Source of the DNA: Desulfobacterales bacterium
GTDB taxonomy: Bacteria > Desulfobacterota > Desulfobacteria > Desulfobacterales > JAFDDL01
Assembly (NCBI GenBank): GCA_034003325.1
Contig: JAVEYW010000001.1
Location: forward strand, 95,838-159,837
Direction: 5' to 3'
Length of the DNA: 64,000 nucleotides
Shown: piece after piece, positions 32,299-44,298 of the stretch
How positions within the stretch are numbered: the first letter of the stretch is position 1
How the letters are laid out: every line of letters starts with the position of its first letter
Position numbers and translations under genes: made by a program
Notes under the pieces: model-generated
Told to the model about the DNA's origin: nothing
What the model saw: only the letters and a program-made list of their open reading frames with translations
The model's database searches: none

Positions 32299-33594
32299 CT
32301 ATCGGCCGATTCCCATATAAATAAAGCCGTGTTCCCGCATTTCCTTCGGGTCATATATATTTCGCCCGTCGATAATGATGGGGTTTTTCAAAAGCACTTT
32401 CACTGCCCGCATATCAAGATTTCTGAATTCATCCCATTCCGTCGCGATGATGAGGGCATCGCAATCCCTGATCGTCTCATATGGATTTTTGAAGTAGTTG
32501 ACATCGGCAAGGACTTTCCCGGCGGTTTCCATTGCCACCGGGTCATACGCATGAATATTGGCGCCCATGTGCTGAAGCGTCTGTATGATATTGATCGCCG
32601 GAGCCTCGCGGATATCATCGGTTTTGGGTTTGAAGGACAACCCCCATATGGCGACATGGCTGCCGTTAATAGCCAACACCTTTTCAAGCTTTTCCACCGC
32701 AAGAAATTTTTGCTTTTCATTGATCCGGTCAACTGCTTCGAATAAGTCCGCTTCACACCCATATTCTTTTAACGTAGCAACCAGGGCTTTTACATCTTTT
32801 GGAAAGCAACTGCCGCCATAGCCCAAACCGGCATGCAAAAATCTTGAACCGATGCGACCATCCAGGCCGATTCCCCTGGCCACTGATTGAATATCCGCTC
32901 CCGCTGCCTCACACAGAAGGGCCAACTGATTCATAAAGCTGATACGGGTCGCCAACATGGCGTTCGCAGCGTATTTTATGATTTCAGCGCTTTTTATGTC
33001 CGTCACCATGATCGGACGCCCCGTTCTGACCACAGACCGATAAAGGGAGGTCATGATTTCCTCGGCCTTTTTCGTATCCGTTCCGATGATGATACGATCC
33101 GGATTTTCAAAATCCTTTACCGCAGCGCCTTCGCGCAAGAACTCGGGGTTTGACACCACATCAAACGCGATGTCCACGGCTTGATTCTGTTTGATGATCT
33201 GTCTTACAAGTTCCGCCGTCCCCACCGGCACTGTGCTCTTATTGACGATTACTTTATAATCTTTCATATGGCGGCCGATGGCCGCTGCTGTTTCCTCAAC
33301 CGCGGATAAATCCGCAGCCCGGTTGGGACTTGACGGCGTGCCGACACAGATTAAAATAATCTCGGCGGCATCGATCGCGTGCATGGCGTCCGTGGTAAAC
33401 TTGATGCGCCCGGCATCTATATTGCGCTGGAAAATTTCTCCCAAACCGGGCTCGTAAATCGGCAGTTCTCCCTTTTCCAATATAGCGATTTTTTCATGGT
33501 CCACATCCAGGCAGGTGACATCATTGCCAAGATTTGCAAACCCAATGCCTGTTACCAAACCAACATAGCCGGTACCGACGACGGTTAATCTCAT
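32299..33594 (-). CDS. ugd: UDP-glucose 6-dehydrogenase
   Basis: NAD-dependent dehydrogenase of 431 residues that oxidises UDP-glucose to UDP-glucuronate. The N-terminal Rossmann motif is VVGTGYVGLVTGIGFA; ICVGTPSS and the catalytic-Cys segment GLGYGGSCFPKDV are present. The C-terminal domain contains WGLSFKPKTDDIREAP. The full length matches the family. Together with the 4-epimerase at 33728 it supplies UDP-glucuronate and UDP-galacturonate, so the polymer is probably acidic. GDP-mannose or UDP-ManNAc dehydrogenase are alternatives within the family but fit less well. Confidence 0.92.
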   Translation of the reverse strand: MRLTVVGTGYVGLVTGIGFANLGNDVTCLDVDHEKIAILEKGELPIYEPGLGEIFQRNIDAGRIKFTTDAMHAIDAAEIILICVGTPSSPNRAADLSAVEETAAAIGRHMKDYKVIVNKSTVPVGTAELVRQIIKQNQAVDIAFDVVSNPEFLREGAAVKDFENPDRIIIGTDTKKAEEIMTSLYRSVVRTGRPIMVTDIKSAEIIKYAANAMLATRISFMNQLALLCEAAGADIQSVARGIGLDGRIGSRFLHAGLGYGGSCFPKDVKALVATLKEYGCEADLFEAVDRINEKQKFLAVEKLEKVLAINGSHVAIWGLSFKPKTDDIREAPAINIIQTLQHMGANIHAYDPVAMETAGKVLADVNYFKNPYETIRDCDALIIATEWDEFRNLDMRAVKVLLKNPIIIDGRNIYDPKEMREHGFIYMGIGR

Positions 33595-33610
33595 GAAAGT
33601 AAGATCCTAA

Positions 33611-33722
33611 CCCGGCAAAGCCGGAAGCTTGGACGCTGAGATGCTGGGATGCATGGAAGCCATCCTTCACCTTCAGCGAATATACACACAAAAGCGTGCA
33701 TGTTTCTGATAGCGGGGTTAAT
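33611..33722. repeat. Composite dispersed element, copy A
   Basis: It begins with the hairpin CCGGCAAAGCCGG, followed by degenerate GCTGGGA units, a conserved segment CCATCCTTCACCTTCAGCG, and a second hairpin region CACAAAAGCGTGCATG. It closely matches copy B at 56319-56433 along its full length and lies between the 4-epimerase gene and ugd. Confidence 0.85.
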
Positions 33723-33727
33723 CGGGT

Positions 33728-34753
33728 TCAAGAAACACCATAGTAGTTTTTATACCAGGCAATGAACTTCCCGATCCCCTCTTCGATCGGAGTCGCCGGC
33801 TTAAACCCCACATCCGCCATCAGGTCATCCACATTCGCATAAGTCGCCGGCACATCCCCGGGCTGTAAGGGCAATAATTCTTTTTGCGCTTTTTTGCCGA
33901 TGACGGTTTCAATCGTTTCTATGAATTGATTCAATTCCACGGGTTGATTGTTGCCGATGTTATAGATTTTATACGGGGCGTAGGAGGTGCCGGGGTCCGG
34001 ATGCTCACCGGACCATGCAAGGTTCGGCTCGGGCAGGCGCGCCATTATCCGGACAACGCCTTCAACAATATCATCCACATAAGTAAAATCCCGTCTCATT
34101 CGCCCATAATTAAAAACCTTGATCGGCTCACCCGCAAAGATCGCTTTCGTAAAAAGGAAAAGAGCCATATCCGGTCGCCCCCATGGACCGTAAACGGTAA
34201 AAAACCGTAACCCGGTGCAGGGAAGATGATAAAGATGGCTATAGGTGTGCGCCATGAGTTCGTTTGCCTTTTTGGTGGCCGCATAGAGGGATACCGGATG
34301 ATCCACATTATCGTGAACGGAAAAGGGCATATTGGTATTGGCCCCATACACTGAGCTGGAAGAGGCAAACACCAGATGCTTTACGCCATAGTGCCGGCAG
34401 CATTCCAGAATGTTGACAAACCCGACAATGTTGGCATCCACATACGCTTGAGGGTTCGTAAGGGAATAGCGAACACCGGCCTGAGCCGCCAGATTGACAA
34501 CCACATCGAAACCGTTTTCTTTAAAGAATGCCTCCAATCGTTTTTTGTCTTCCAGGTCAGCCTTTATGAAGGAAAAGTTATCTTGCGATTCAAGACGCGC
34601 CAGTCGATCGTTTTTAAGTTGAATATCATAATACGGGTTCAGGTTATCCATACCGGTGACACGCACCCCTTGCCGGAGCAGACTTTCACAAAGATGATAA
34701 CCGATAAAACCGGCCGCGCCGGTGATAAAGACGTTATTAAACTTAAAGTTCAT
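33728..34753 (-). CDS. UDP-glucuronate 4-epimerase-like SDR
   Basis: Extended short-chain dehydrogenase of 341 residues, closest in motif content to UDP-glucuronate 4-epimerases (CapI/GAE type). The NAD loop is [14 protein letters not shown]; the catalytic triad region is SSSSVYGAN plus YAATKKANE (YxxxK). The segment [17 protein letters not shown] and [20 protein letters not shown] are typical of the glucuronate enzymes. It would give UDP-galacturonate from the ugd product. The ATG at 34753 is preceded by AAGGAACCCG within a CCCAAYRAA-type repeat. Confidence 0.9.
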   Translation of the reverse strand: MNFKFNNVFITGAAGFIGYHLCESLLRQGVRVTGMDNLNPYYDIQLKNDRLARLESQDNFSFIKADLEDKKRLEAFFKENGFDVVVNLAAQAGVRYSLTNPQAYVDANIVGFVNILECCRHYGVKHLVFASSSSVYGANTNMPFSVHDNVDHPVSLYAATKKANELMAHTYSHLYHLPCTGLRFFTVYGPWGRPDMALFLFTKAIFAGEPIKVFNYGRMRRDFTYVDDIVEGVVRIMARLPEPNLAWSGEHPDPGTSYAPYKIYNIGNNQPVELNQFIETIETVIGKKAQKELLPLQPGDVPATYANVDDLMADVGFKPATPIEEGIGKFIAWYKNYYGVS

Positions 34754-34785
34754 TCGGGTTCCTTGGGTTTGTTGGGTTTGATATC
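34754..34785. repeat. CCCAAYRAA-type repeat upstream of 4-epimerase
   Basis: Read on the minus strand: CAAACCCAA, CAAACCCAA and GGAACCCGA just before the ATG. It provides the only SD-like sequence (AAGGAA) for the gene. Confidence 0.55.
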
Positions 34786-34802
34786 CCCATTCGAATCAGA
34801 TT

Positions 34803-35756
34803 TCAGCTCACGGCACTTTTTTGGTACCACCCATACGTCAGCGCGAGGCCGTCTTCAAACACATAATCCGGAGAAAATCCGAGACTTTCTTTTGCCGACG
34901 CAATATTCGCCAGAGAATGCCGAATATCTCCGGGCCGGGGCGACTGGTGAATGGCGTCAATTTGAACGTTCTCCAGCCTGCAAATGCTGTCCCACAGATG
35001 GTTGACGGTGACGGCATGACCCGTACCAATGTTAAATACGCTTCCGCTTACCCCCGGAGTCGTAGCAGCTAGTATATTTGCTTTCACGACATCTTGGACA
35101 AAAATAAAATCTCTTGATTGATCACCGTCACCATAAATGACGGGCTGCTTTTTTTCAGCGACCCGCGTCAGAAAGATTGAAATAACGCCTGAGTATGGTG
35201 AGGACGGGTCTTGCCGCGGGCCATAGACATTGAAATAACGAAGGCAGACCGTCTCAACGCCGTAAAGTTCATGATAAAGTCGAGCGTAATACTCCCCCCC
35301 CATTTTCTGAACCGCATAAGGGCTCATGGGCTTAAGCGGCATGGCTTCGGTTTTCGGCAACGTGGGCTCATCCCCGTATACCGCGCAGGAGCTGGCAAGG
35401 ACGATTCGCCTGCTGCCGTTTTTACGAGCGGCCTCCAGCACCGTCAGCGTACCGATGTCGTTGACCATCGCCGATTCCACCGGCATTTGAACCGTTTGGG
35501 GGACGGACACCACCGCGGCTTGATGAAATATGACATCGCATCCCTTGCCGGCTGCCTTAACCGCTTTTGAATCCCGAATATCCCCCTCGATAAAGGTGAT
35601 CTTATCTTTCACACGCGCCAGATTCGACAGGTGCCCCGTACTCAGATTGTCCAATACGGTCACACCCCAGCCTCTTGCCACCAACGCATCCGCAAGGTTC
35701 GATCCGATAAAGCCGGCGCCACCGGTTATAAGGGCTTTTGAGTTCATTGGGTTCAT
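34803..35756 (-). CDS. NAD-dependent sugar epimerase (WbpP/TviC-like)
   Basis: Extended SDR epimerase of 317 residues resembling UDP-GlcNAc(A) 4-epimerases. The NAD loop is ALITGGAGFIGSNLAD, the active site SSCAVYGDEPTLPKTE and SPYAVQKMGGE (YxxxK), with YFNVYGPRQDPSS downstream. A longer frame to 35822 exists, but the extra 22 residues are not conserved. The chosen start begins MNPMNSKALITGG; the first six residues are encoded by a CCCAAYRAA-type repeat, so the ATG at 35747 (MNSKAL) is equally plausible. It supplies a second epimerised precursor for the polymer. Confidence 0.88.
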   Translation of the reverse strand: MNPMNSKALITGGAGFIGSNLADALVARGWGVTVLDNLSTGHLSNLARVKDKITFIEGDIRDSKAVKAAGKGCDVIFHQAAVVSVPQTVQMPVESAMVNDIGTLTVLEAARKNGSRRIVLASSCAVYGDEPTLPKTEAMPLKPMSPYAVQKMGGEYYARLYHELYGVETVCLRYFNVYGPRQDPSSPYSGVISIFLTRVAEKKQPVIYGDGDQSRDFIFVQDVVKANILAATTPGVSGSVFNIGTGHAVTVNHLWDSICRLENVQIDAIHQSPRPGDIRHSLANIASAKESLGFSPDYVFEDGLALTYGWYQKSAVS

Positions 35757-35880
35757 CGGGACACCGTTGGGTTGGGTGAATATAGCTCCGCCTGGTCGAT
35801 TCCAGAGGGCATTCCAATTCAACTTGTTGAATATACAGAAATTACTATCAATAAAAGCCGGCTGTTTCGTTGTTCAGCTC

Positions 35881-36000
35881 TAATCTGGAGAAGCCGGAAG
35901 CTGGGCGGCTTGGCAGCTGGGAAACTGGTCCGCCTGGCGACCTACGCCCCTCCTGATGATGCCGTTTTTCGTGCATGTTTCAGATAGAGAGTCTAAGGCA
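35881..36000. repeat. Composite dispersed element, degenerate copy D
   Basis: It contains GAAGCCGGAAGCTGGGCGG and further GCTGGGA-like units, then ends with TTTTTCGTGCATGTTTCAGATAG, matching the right end of copies A-C (shown here as CGTGCATGTTTCAGATAG). The middle has diverged. It lies between the epimerase and the initiating sugar transferase genes. Confidence 0.65.
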
Positions 36001-36042
36001 TCAGTCCTCATTTCCTTGATCTTAGGACCCCGACAAACGCGC

Positions 36043-37458
36043 CTACCTCGCCCCTTTGCCGAAAAGCACGGTCTTTATCGTTTTCAAAACAATCATAATA
36101 TCCATAAAAACGGACATATTTTTAATGTAAAACAAATCATAGTTCAGCTTTTCGATGGCGTCTTCTATGGAAGCACCGTATCCATAGCTGACCTGGGCCC
36201 ATCCCGTGACACCCGGTTTGACTGAAAACCGCTCCCCATAATAGGGAATACTGTCTTCGAGTTTTTTAATGAAAAATTCCCGCTCCGGCCTGGGCCCCAC
36301 AAAACTCATCTCACCGACAAGCACATTCCAGAGCTGAGGAAGCTCATCGATTCGCCATTTACGAATAAAACGGCCGACCCGGGTAACGCGATCATCTTCC
36401 GACTGCGCCCACACCGGTCCGCTTAGTTTTTCCGCATCCGCCACCATGGATCGGAATTTGTGCACCATATAAGGTTTTCGGTTTCTTCCGATTCTTTCTT
36501 GAGAAAAAAATACCGGCCCCCTGGAATCAATTTTTATCAGCAAGGTCACAATTAAAATCACCGGCAAACACGGAATGAGAAGGGTCAGAGAAAACAAAAT
36601 ATCCGTTATTCGCTTAAACGTCCGACGCCCCCAGCTTTTTTTGAATCCGTCCGAAAAAATCAGCCAGGTCGGGTTAATTTGCTCCACAATAAGCTTTCCG
36701 GTCAGCATTTCGTAGAACGAGTTCCCCTCAATTACTTCTATTCCATTCACCCGGCATTTAAGCAGTTCTCGGGTCGGAAAAGAGCCCCGCCTTTCCTGAA
36801 GTGCGACCACAATTTTTTGAATTCCGAGTTCCTTGGCCAGTTCGCTCAGGCCATCATAGTCATCCTTTACCATCAGGCCGGGGGGAATTGCCTGGTGGCT
36901 TTCCATATCCCGATGACGCCCCCTGACGACAGCGCCCACCTTGTAGCCGCAATCTTTTTTTGCTTCGATTTCATAGATAATGTTGACGCCAAGTTCACTG
37001 CATCCCAGAAGGATGATCTTTTGATCGAGCATGCCGCGGTTAAGCATCAGGGTATAGCAAAACCGCCAGAAGACCACTAGAAAAAGAGCAAAAACGACAC
37101 TGACGGCAAATATGCCTTTGCCGATGATGGCGGTCGGCAACACCAAATAGATGAGCGCGAGAAATATTGATGCCGCCCCCAACGCCTGCAGCAGTCGTAT
37201 GCCAAGCTCGGAAAAACTGTCTATAACCGTCAAATCGTAAAGATCATTGTAGAAAAGGCAAATCTGACATATGATTGCAATCAACAACGCCTTCAAACAA
37301 ACCCACATCGTCAATTCACTTGAATCCGGCAAGGGCATGATTCGGGCGGCCAGCAAGACCGACCCGTATATCATAATAAACTCCCCGAAAATGAAAAATA
37401 TGTTTCTGATGGGGTAGTATTGTTTGAACAATCTGAGCATCATAACGGTTGATTTCAT
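36043..37458 (-). CDS. Initiating sugar transferase, exosortase type (EpsB-like)
   Basis: Polyisoprenyl-phosphate sugar-1-phosphate transferase of 471 residues. The N-terminal half has four to five membrane helices and a nucleotide-binding-like domain (KIILLGCSELGVNIIYE). The C-terminal catalytic domain starts RITDILFSLTLLIP and contains FFSQERIGRNRKPYMVHKFRSM (shortened: QERIGRNRKPYMVHKFRSM), WRIDELPQLWNVL and SFVGPRPEREFF, all diagnostic. It should transfer the first sugar phosphate to undecaprenyl phosphate. The ending IEKLNYDLFYIKNMS is typical of the group associated with exosortase A. Confidence 0.93.
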   Translation of the reverse strand: MKSTVMMLRLFKQYYPIRNIFFIFGEFIMIYGSVLLAARIMPLPDSSELTMWVCLKALLIAIICQICLFYNDLYDLTVIDSFSELGIRLLQALGAASIFLALIYLVLPTAIIGKGIFAVSVVFALFLVVFWRFCYTLMLNRGMLDQKIILLGCSELGVNIIYEIEAKKDCGYKVGAVVRGRHRDMESHQAIPPGLMVKDDYDGLSELAKELGIQKIVVALQERRGSFPTRELLKCRVNGIEVIEGNSFYEMLTGKLIVEQINPTWLIFSDGFKKSWGRRTFKRITDILFSLTLLIPCLPVILIVTLLIKIDSRGPVFFSQERIGRNRKPYMVHKFRSMVADAEKLSGPVWAQSEDDRVTRVGRFIRKWRIDELPQLWNVLVGEMSFVGPRPEREFFIKKLEDSIPYYGERFSVKPGVTGWAQVSYGYGASIEDAIEKLNYDLFYIKNMSVFMDIMIVLKTIKTVLFGKGAR

Positions 37459-37525
37459 GCAATAATTTTAAATGGTCGAACGCCTTCAATCAAACTTCAG
37501 TATTCAACATTAAAAATTTTTGATT

Positions 37526-38386
37526 TTAACGAATCCCATAGGTGCCGTAAGACCCGTACTTTCCGTATTTTCCATATCCATAGTATCTTGAACCCCGGAA
37601 ATCGAACCGGTTCATCACAACGCCGAGAATCTTTTCCTTTCCGAGCGAATTCACGAGATCCTCTACCAATCCCCGGGGTGTTTTTCCCGAATTGACAACC
37701 AGAACAATACCGTCAATCTGGCGGGCGAGCGCTGCGGTTTCAGCGGTATAATTGGGCGGCGGGGAATCAATGATAATGTATCGGTCCGCATAGCGGTGTT
37801 TGACCTCTTCAACCAGCTCCGCCATGGATTCCGATGAAAGCAGCTCCGAGGGATTGTGCGGCGGGGTGCCGCCGGGCAACAGACTCAGTTTTGCAATTTG
37901 AGTCTTCAGGATGACGGATGAAAGCGGTATTTTCCCGGAAAGATATTCACTCAGCCCGGGCACACTGTCGAAGCCGAAACGTCGATGCAGGCATGGCAGG
38001 CGAATATCGCAATCCATCAGCAATACGTGTTCTTCAATATTTTGCGCAATGCTGATCGCCAAATTCGCGGATACAAACGATTTGCCTTCACCGGGAACGG
38101 CACTGGTCACCAATATGGTTTTAGGAGGAACCCCGGAAACCGGAAACAAGAGATTGGTGCGCAATATTTTAAACTGTTCGGCTTCAAAAGATTGCGGATC
38201 ATTCAGCACCACCAGGTTCGCATCAATATGATTTTGCTTATATAAAGGCTTTCCCAAATCGATGGGCGCGTCCCCGGCGCTCGGCCGCGGCGCAACAACC
38301 GGCCTTGCTTCCGGAGGCCCCGGCCCTTCAGTTATAATAACCGCTTCCTTGTTGGATTTACTCAACGCATCAAATACTTTTCCCAT
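37526..38386 (-). CDS. Tyrosine autokinase, exosortase-locus type
   Basis: Bacterial tyrosine kinase (BY-kinase) of 286 residues without a fused Wzz domain. Walker A is SAVPGEGKSFVSANLA, Walker A' LLMDCDIRLP and Walker B YIIIDSPPP. The last 25 residues hold a tyrosine cluster (YYGYGKYGKYGSYGTYG), the autophosphorylation tail that regulates chain length with the Wzz-like protein. GGGGAG lies 6 bases before the ATG. The separate kinase and Wzz arrangement is standard in exosortase loci. It is 94 bp downstream of the regulator gene. Confidence 0.93.
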   Translation of the reverse strand: MGKVFDALSKSNKEAVIITEGPGPPEARPVVAPRPSAGDAPIDLGKPLYKQNHIDANLVVLNDPQSFEAEQFKILRTNLLFPVSGVPPKTILVTSAVPGEGKSFVSANLAISIAQNIEEHVLLMDCDIRLPCLHRRFGFDSVPGLSEYLSGKIPLSSVILKTQIAKLSLLPGGTPPHNPSELLSSESMAELVEEVKHRYADRYIIIDSPPPNYTAETAALARQIDGIVLVVNSGKTPRGLVEDLVNSLGKEKILGVVMNRFDFRGSRYYGYGKYGKYGSYGTYGIR

Positions 38387-38428
38387 AAAGGCTCCCCTAA
38401 ATATGCATGCATAACCACATCCCTAACC

Positions 38429-38468
38429 GCTCCAATCTCTATGCTCTATGCTCTCCGCTCTAAGCTCC
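38429..38468. repeat. Short ATGCTCT-type repeat before kinase gene
   Basis: Units of about 9 bp (CTCTATGCT, CTCTATGCT, CTCCGCTCT, AAGCTCC) in the gap between the regulator and kinase genes. The same unit type (GAGCTTAGAGC) occurs inside the array at 18386-18420. Confidence 0.55.
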
Positions 38469-38480
38469 CTACTCACCACC

Positions 38481-39908
38481 TCAAACCGTCAAATCATAAC
38501 ATTTCATTTTATTAAGAAGGGACTTATAGCTAATATTCAGCAATCCGGCCGCTTTTTTCCGGTTCCAGCGCGTTTGATCGAGGGCTTGTTTCATCGCTCG
38601 TTTTTCCGCTCGCATAATAAACTCTCTGCAAATTTCTTTTAATGAAATTTGCGTTAAGTCCTTCATGTAGGATCTTAATTCCGTCGTATCGAAACGCCGC
38701 GGAACCCCTTCGTTTCGCCCGGCAGTGCAAAACGGTTGTTTGCCGCCCTGAATACATCGGCAAAGAGATTCGATAAAACCGCCCTCATCCCCGACGATGA
38801 CGGAACGTTTTACCACGGTCTCAATCTCCCGTACATTTCCGGGCCAGTCATATTCAGCATAAAGCGCCCGTGCTTTTCGGGGGACCTCATAGTGCCCTTT
38901 GCCGATTTCCCGGCAATATTTATCGGTAAAAAAATCAACCAGGACCGGTATGTCTCCGCGTCGTTCACGAAGCGGCGGAATTTCGATCATAAATACATTC
39001 AACCGGTAAAAAAGATCCTTTCGAAATCGACCCGTTTCTGTAAGGCTAATCAGATCATCACTGGTTGAAGCAATGATTCGCATCGTTGCGGGAGGTAACA
39101 GGCGGCTGGTCAACTCCCCTTCCAACGCCTCAAACAGGCGAAGCAAGGCGCCCTGAAGATCAGCGGCCAGTTGGCCGATCTCATCAAAAAATATGGTTCT
39201 TCCGGTATATACCTCGGCCTGCCCGGCCCCAACCTTCTCATCAAACGCCGATCGGATTTCAAACCATTTCAAAAGATCGTTCTGGAAAATATCCTGAGTG
39301 ACCGCTCCGCTGTCAACCTTTATAAACTCATCCTCGCTCCGGTTAGACCAGAAATGAACCGCGCGCGCAACCAAATCCTTTCCCGAGCCCCGCTCGCCCT
39401 GAATAAGAAGGGCCTCACCCGAACGGGCGATCTCGAAAATAGACTTTTTTATTTTAACAATGTCAGGGTCACTGCCGATAATCATCGGCCAATGCCAAGC
39501 GCCTTGAGGATCAGGGGCTTCTCTTTCAAGATGCTTAAAATTTTCAACCGCATCTTTAATGTCTTCGGCGGTCGCTGCAGGGGAAAGGCCCCTTGTGTTT
39601 TCAAAACCGTTGACACTGATCAGTGTCAAAATTTCAGCCTCCCCTGTTAACACCAGCACCGGAAGTTTAAAATCCATCAGCTTCACAGCGTACAGGAGCC
39701 GCGTTGTTCTCTCAGTATTCAAATGCCCTATAATAAACACACGGGGCTTTAGCAGCGCTAAATTATCCAAACATATGGTTTCTTTTTCAAAACATACCCC
39801 CGTATCCCCCCATCCCGTAACGAGCGACCGAAGATAATTCCGCCGCGCGTCATTGGGCTCTAACACTACAATTGTATGCGGTTTTATCGTTGGTTTCATT
39901 TTAATCAA
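38481..39908 (-). CDS. PrsR-like sigma54 activator with degenerate motifs
   Basis: Regulator of 475 residues: receiver-like domain (1-120), AAA+ domain (about 140-375) and a Fis-type HTH (KKAAGLLNISYKSLLNKMK). It occupies the place of the PEP-CTERM response regulator PrsR. Walker A (GERGSGKDLVARA) and Walker B (TIFFDEIG) are present. The phospho-acceptor Asp is missing: the expected strand reads PRVFIIGHLN. The sigma54-contacting GAFTGA loop reads RSAFDEK. Both changes suggest it no longer works as a phosphorylated sigma54 activator. It is the first gene of the long minus-strand array and may bind DNA or partner with an intact activator. Confidence 0.85.
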   Translation of the reverse strand: MIKMKPTIKPHTIVVLEPNDARRNYLRSLVTGWGDTGVCFEKETICLDNLALLKPRVFIIGHLNTERTTRLLYAVKLMDFKLPVLVLTGEAEILTLISVNGFENTRGLSPAATAEDIKDAVENFKHLEREAPDPQGAWHWPMIIGSDPDIVKIKKSIFEIARSGEALLIQGERGSGKDLVARAVHFWSNRSEDEFIKVDSGAVTQDIFQNDLLKWFEIRSAFDEKVGAGQAEVYTGRTIFFDEIGQLAADLQGALLRLFEALEGELTSRLLPPATMRIIASTSDDLISLTETGRFRKDLFYRLNVFMIEIPPLRERRGDIPVLVDFFTDKYCREIGKGHYEVPRKARALYAEYDWPGNVREIETVVKRSVIVGDEGGFIESLCRCIQGGKQPFCTAGRNEGVPRRFDTTELRSYMKDLTQISLKEICREFIMRAEKRAMKQALDQTRWNRKKAAGLLNISYKSLLNKMKCYDLTV

Positions 39909-40341
39909 CTAGGCGGTAGCAAGTAACAGCTTCATTTATGATCAACCGAAAAGGATACCCTGCATTCGAATGCAAACTGCATGCCGCCTTGTCGAACGAA
40001 GATCGGCACGACTGTTCAGGAATAACCCATCCGAATAGGGCTTTTGCTATTTTTTTAACATAAATTCATACAATTAATTCGATCTCCATCTGGGATTGTT
40101 TTCCATACAGGATCATTTTGTGGGTAAATAAATTCCTATTCCCACTGGGGCGTATATGGTAATCTTTTTCACACACCTGTGGCATTTTATTACATTTATT
40201 GGCAAGCCGGTGACACAATTTGTCATCCGTTGCAAAAAACCCCCGAATGCGAAATCAGGCGGATGGCAAATGGAAAAGGGTCTCCGCGTGCCAAAGCACT
40301 CGAAAACCCTCTGCAGGCGTCTCGATTAGGTAAGCGCCGCC
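39909..40341. other. 433-bp non-coding region upstream of the exopolysaccharide operon
   Basis: No gene is visible between the end of pyrG and the start of the PrsR-like gene. The promoter of the exopolysaccharide array should lie here. No convincing sigma70 or sigma54 (TGGCAC-N5-TTGC) match was found. The most distinct feature is the palindrome TGCATTCGAATGCA at 39961-39974. Confidence 0.6.
39961..39974. promoter_or_regulatory. Perfect 14-bp palindrome, possible operator
   Basis: TGCATTCGAATGCA is a perfect palindrome 53 bp upstream of the PrsR-like start codon. Position and symmetry suit a dimeric regulator. No known operator consensus was matched with confidence. Confidence 0.35.
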
Positions 40342-42039
<1,698 letters not shown>

Positions 42040-42122
42040 TTATTGATATCGCTTTTTAACATCCTCAATTGTTTTTTGAATCTCGTTTAAGGGCGACCGG
42101 CGGGTCGCCCCAACTCGCGCAA

Positions 42123-43664
<1,542 letters not shown>

Positions 43665-43726
43665 AGTCGGTGCTTCGTCCTCTTGACAAACGGTTAATGC
43701 ATGTTACTAACCCCTATCAGGCGCCC

Positions 43727-43755
43727 TTGTCAAGACACGCAATGGGGTATATATA
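43727..43755 (+). promoter_or_regulatory. Putative sigma70 promoter for the winged-helix gene
   Basis: TTGTCA (43727-43732) and TATATA (43750-43755) are separated by 17 bp, upstream of the gene at 43857. The match to the -35/-10 consensus is 5/6 and 4/6. It lies just right of the MITE-like element. Confidence 0.4.
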
Positions 43756-43856
43756 TGCCGAAATCAACCGGTTAAAAGGCCACTGCATGGGACGATACAT
43801 TTTTTTATCCCGCCGGCGCTCGGGGAAAAAAACAACCCGAAATGGAATTATTAAGC

Positions 43857-44282
43857 ATGCAACACAACGAAATTATTGGAAATATATATGCCAGTGCCCA
43901 TCTGGTCGTCTCAGCAGCCAGAGTGCTCGAATATCAGCAGGGAGTACCACCGTCCGTTGAGCAGGTCTGTGAGATGCTGCGCTTCACCCCGGAGCAGGGG
44001 TACCTGGTTTGCCGAAGAATGAAGGCGCTGGGCATTATTGACATTGTTGAAGGCGCTTTCGGAACGCGCATCTATATTGGTGATCACTTAAAAATCGAAG
44101 CGATACCAAAGGGGAAAAAGGAAAGCGATCTAGCCAAAGATCTGGCGGCCTTTCAAACTTCCAGAAAAGGCATCTTTGAAAAAGTCGAATCCTTCAAAAC
44201 CCAGCAAGAGGAAAAGAAAAAAAGCCTTTTCGCGGATCTTGAAAAACAATTAAAGGAAAACCTGGAAAAGAAAAAAAGATAG
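43857..44282 (+). CDS. Winged-helix plus coiled-coil protein, unknown function
   Basis: Soluble protein of 141 residues. Residues about 28-75 resemble a winged-helix DNA-binding domain (SVEQVCEMLRFTPEQGYLVCRRMKALGII, shortened here to SVEQVCEMLRF and YLVCRRMKALGIIDIV). The C-terminal 60 residues are rich in Lys and Glu and look like a coiled coil (KSLFADLEKQLKENLEKKKR). A start five codons earlier at 43842 is also open. I recognise the general type only; no target is known. It converges on the U32 gene, with 16 bp between the stops. Confidence 0.65.
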   Translation: MQHNEIIGNIYASAHLVVSAARVLEYQQGVPPSVEQVCEMLRFTPEQGYLVCRRMKALGIIDIVEGAFGTRIYIGDHLKIEAIPKGKKESDLAKDLAAFQTSRKGIFEKVESFKTQQEEKKKSLFADLEKQLKENLEKKKR

Positions 44283-44298
44283 AATGGCCTTACGGGAC

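Noticed and set aside
40190-40290. Sigma54 promoter in the exopolysaccharide leader
   Set aside because: TGTCAC-CGGC-TTGC on the minus strand lacks the GG at -24 and has wrong spacing by one base.
43670-43960. 96-codon plus-strand frame upstream of the winged-helix gene
   Set aside because: No coding character; it overlaps the real gene in another frame and begins within the putative promoter region.
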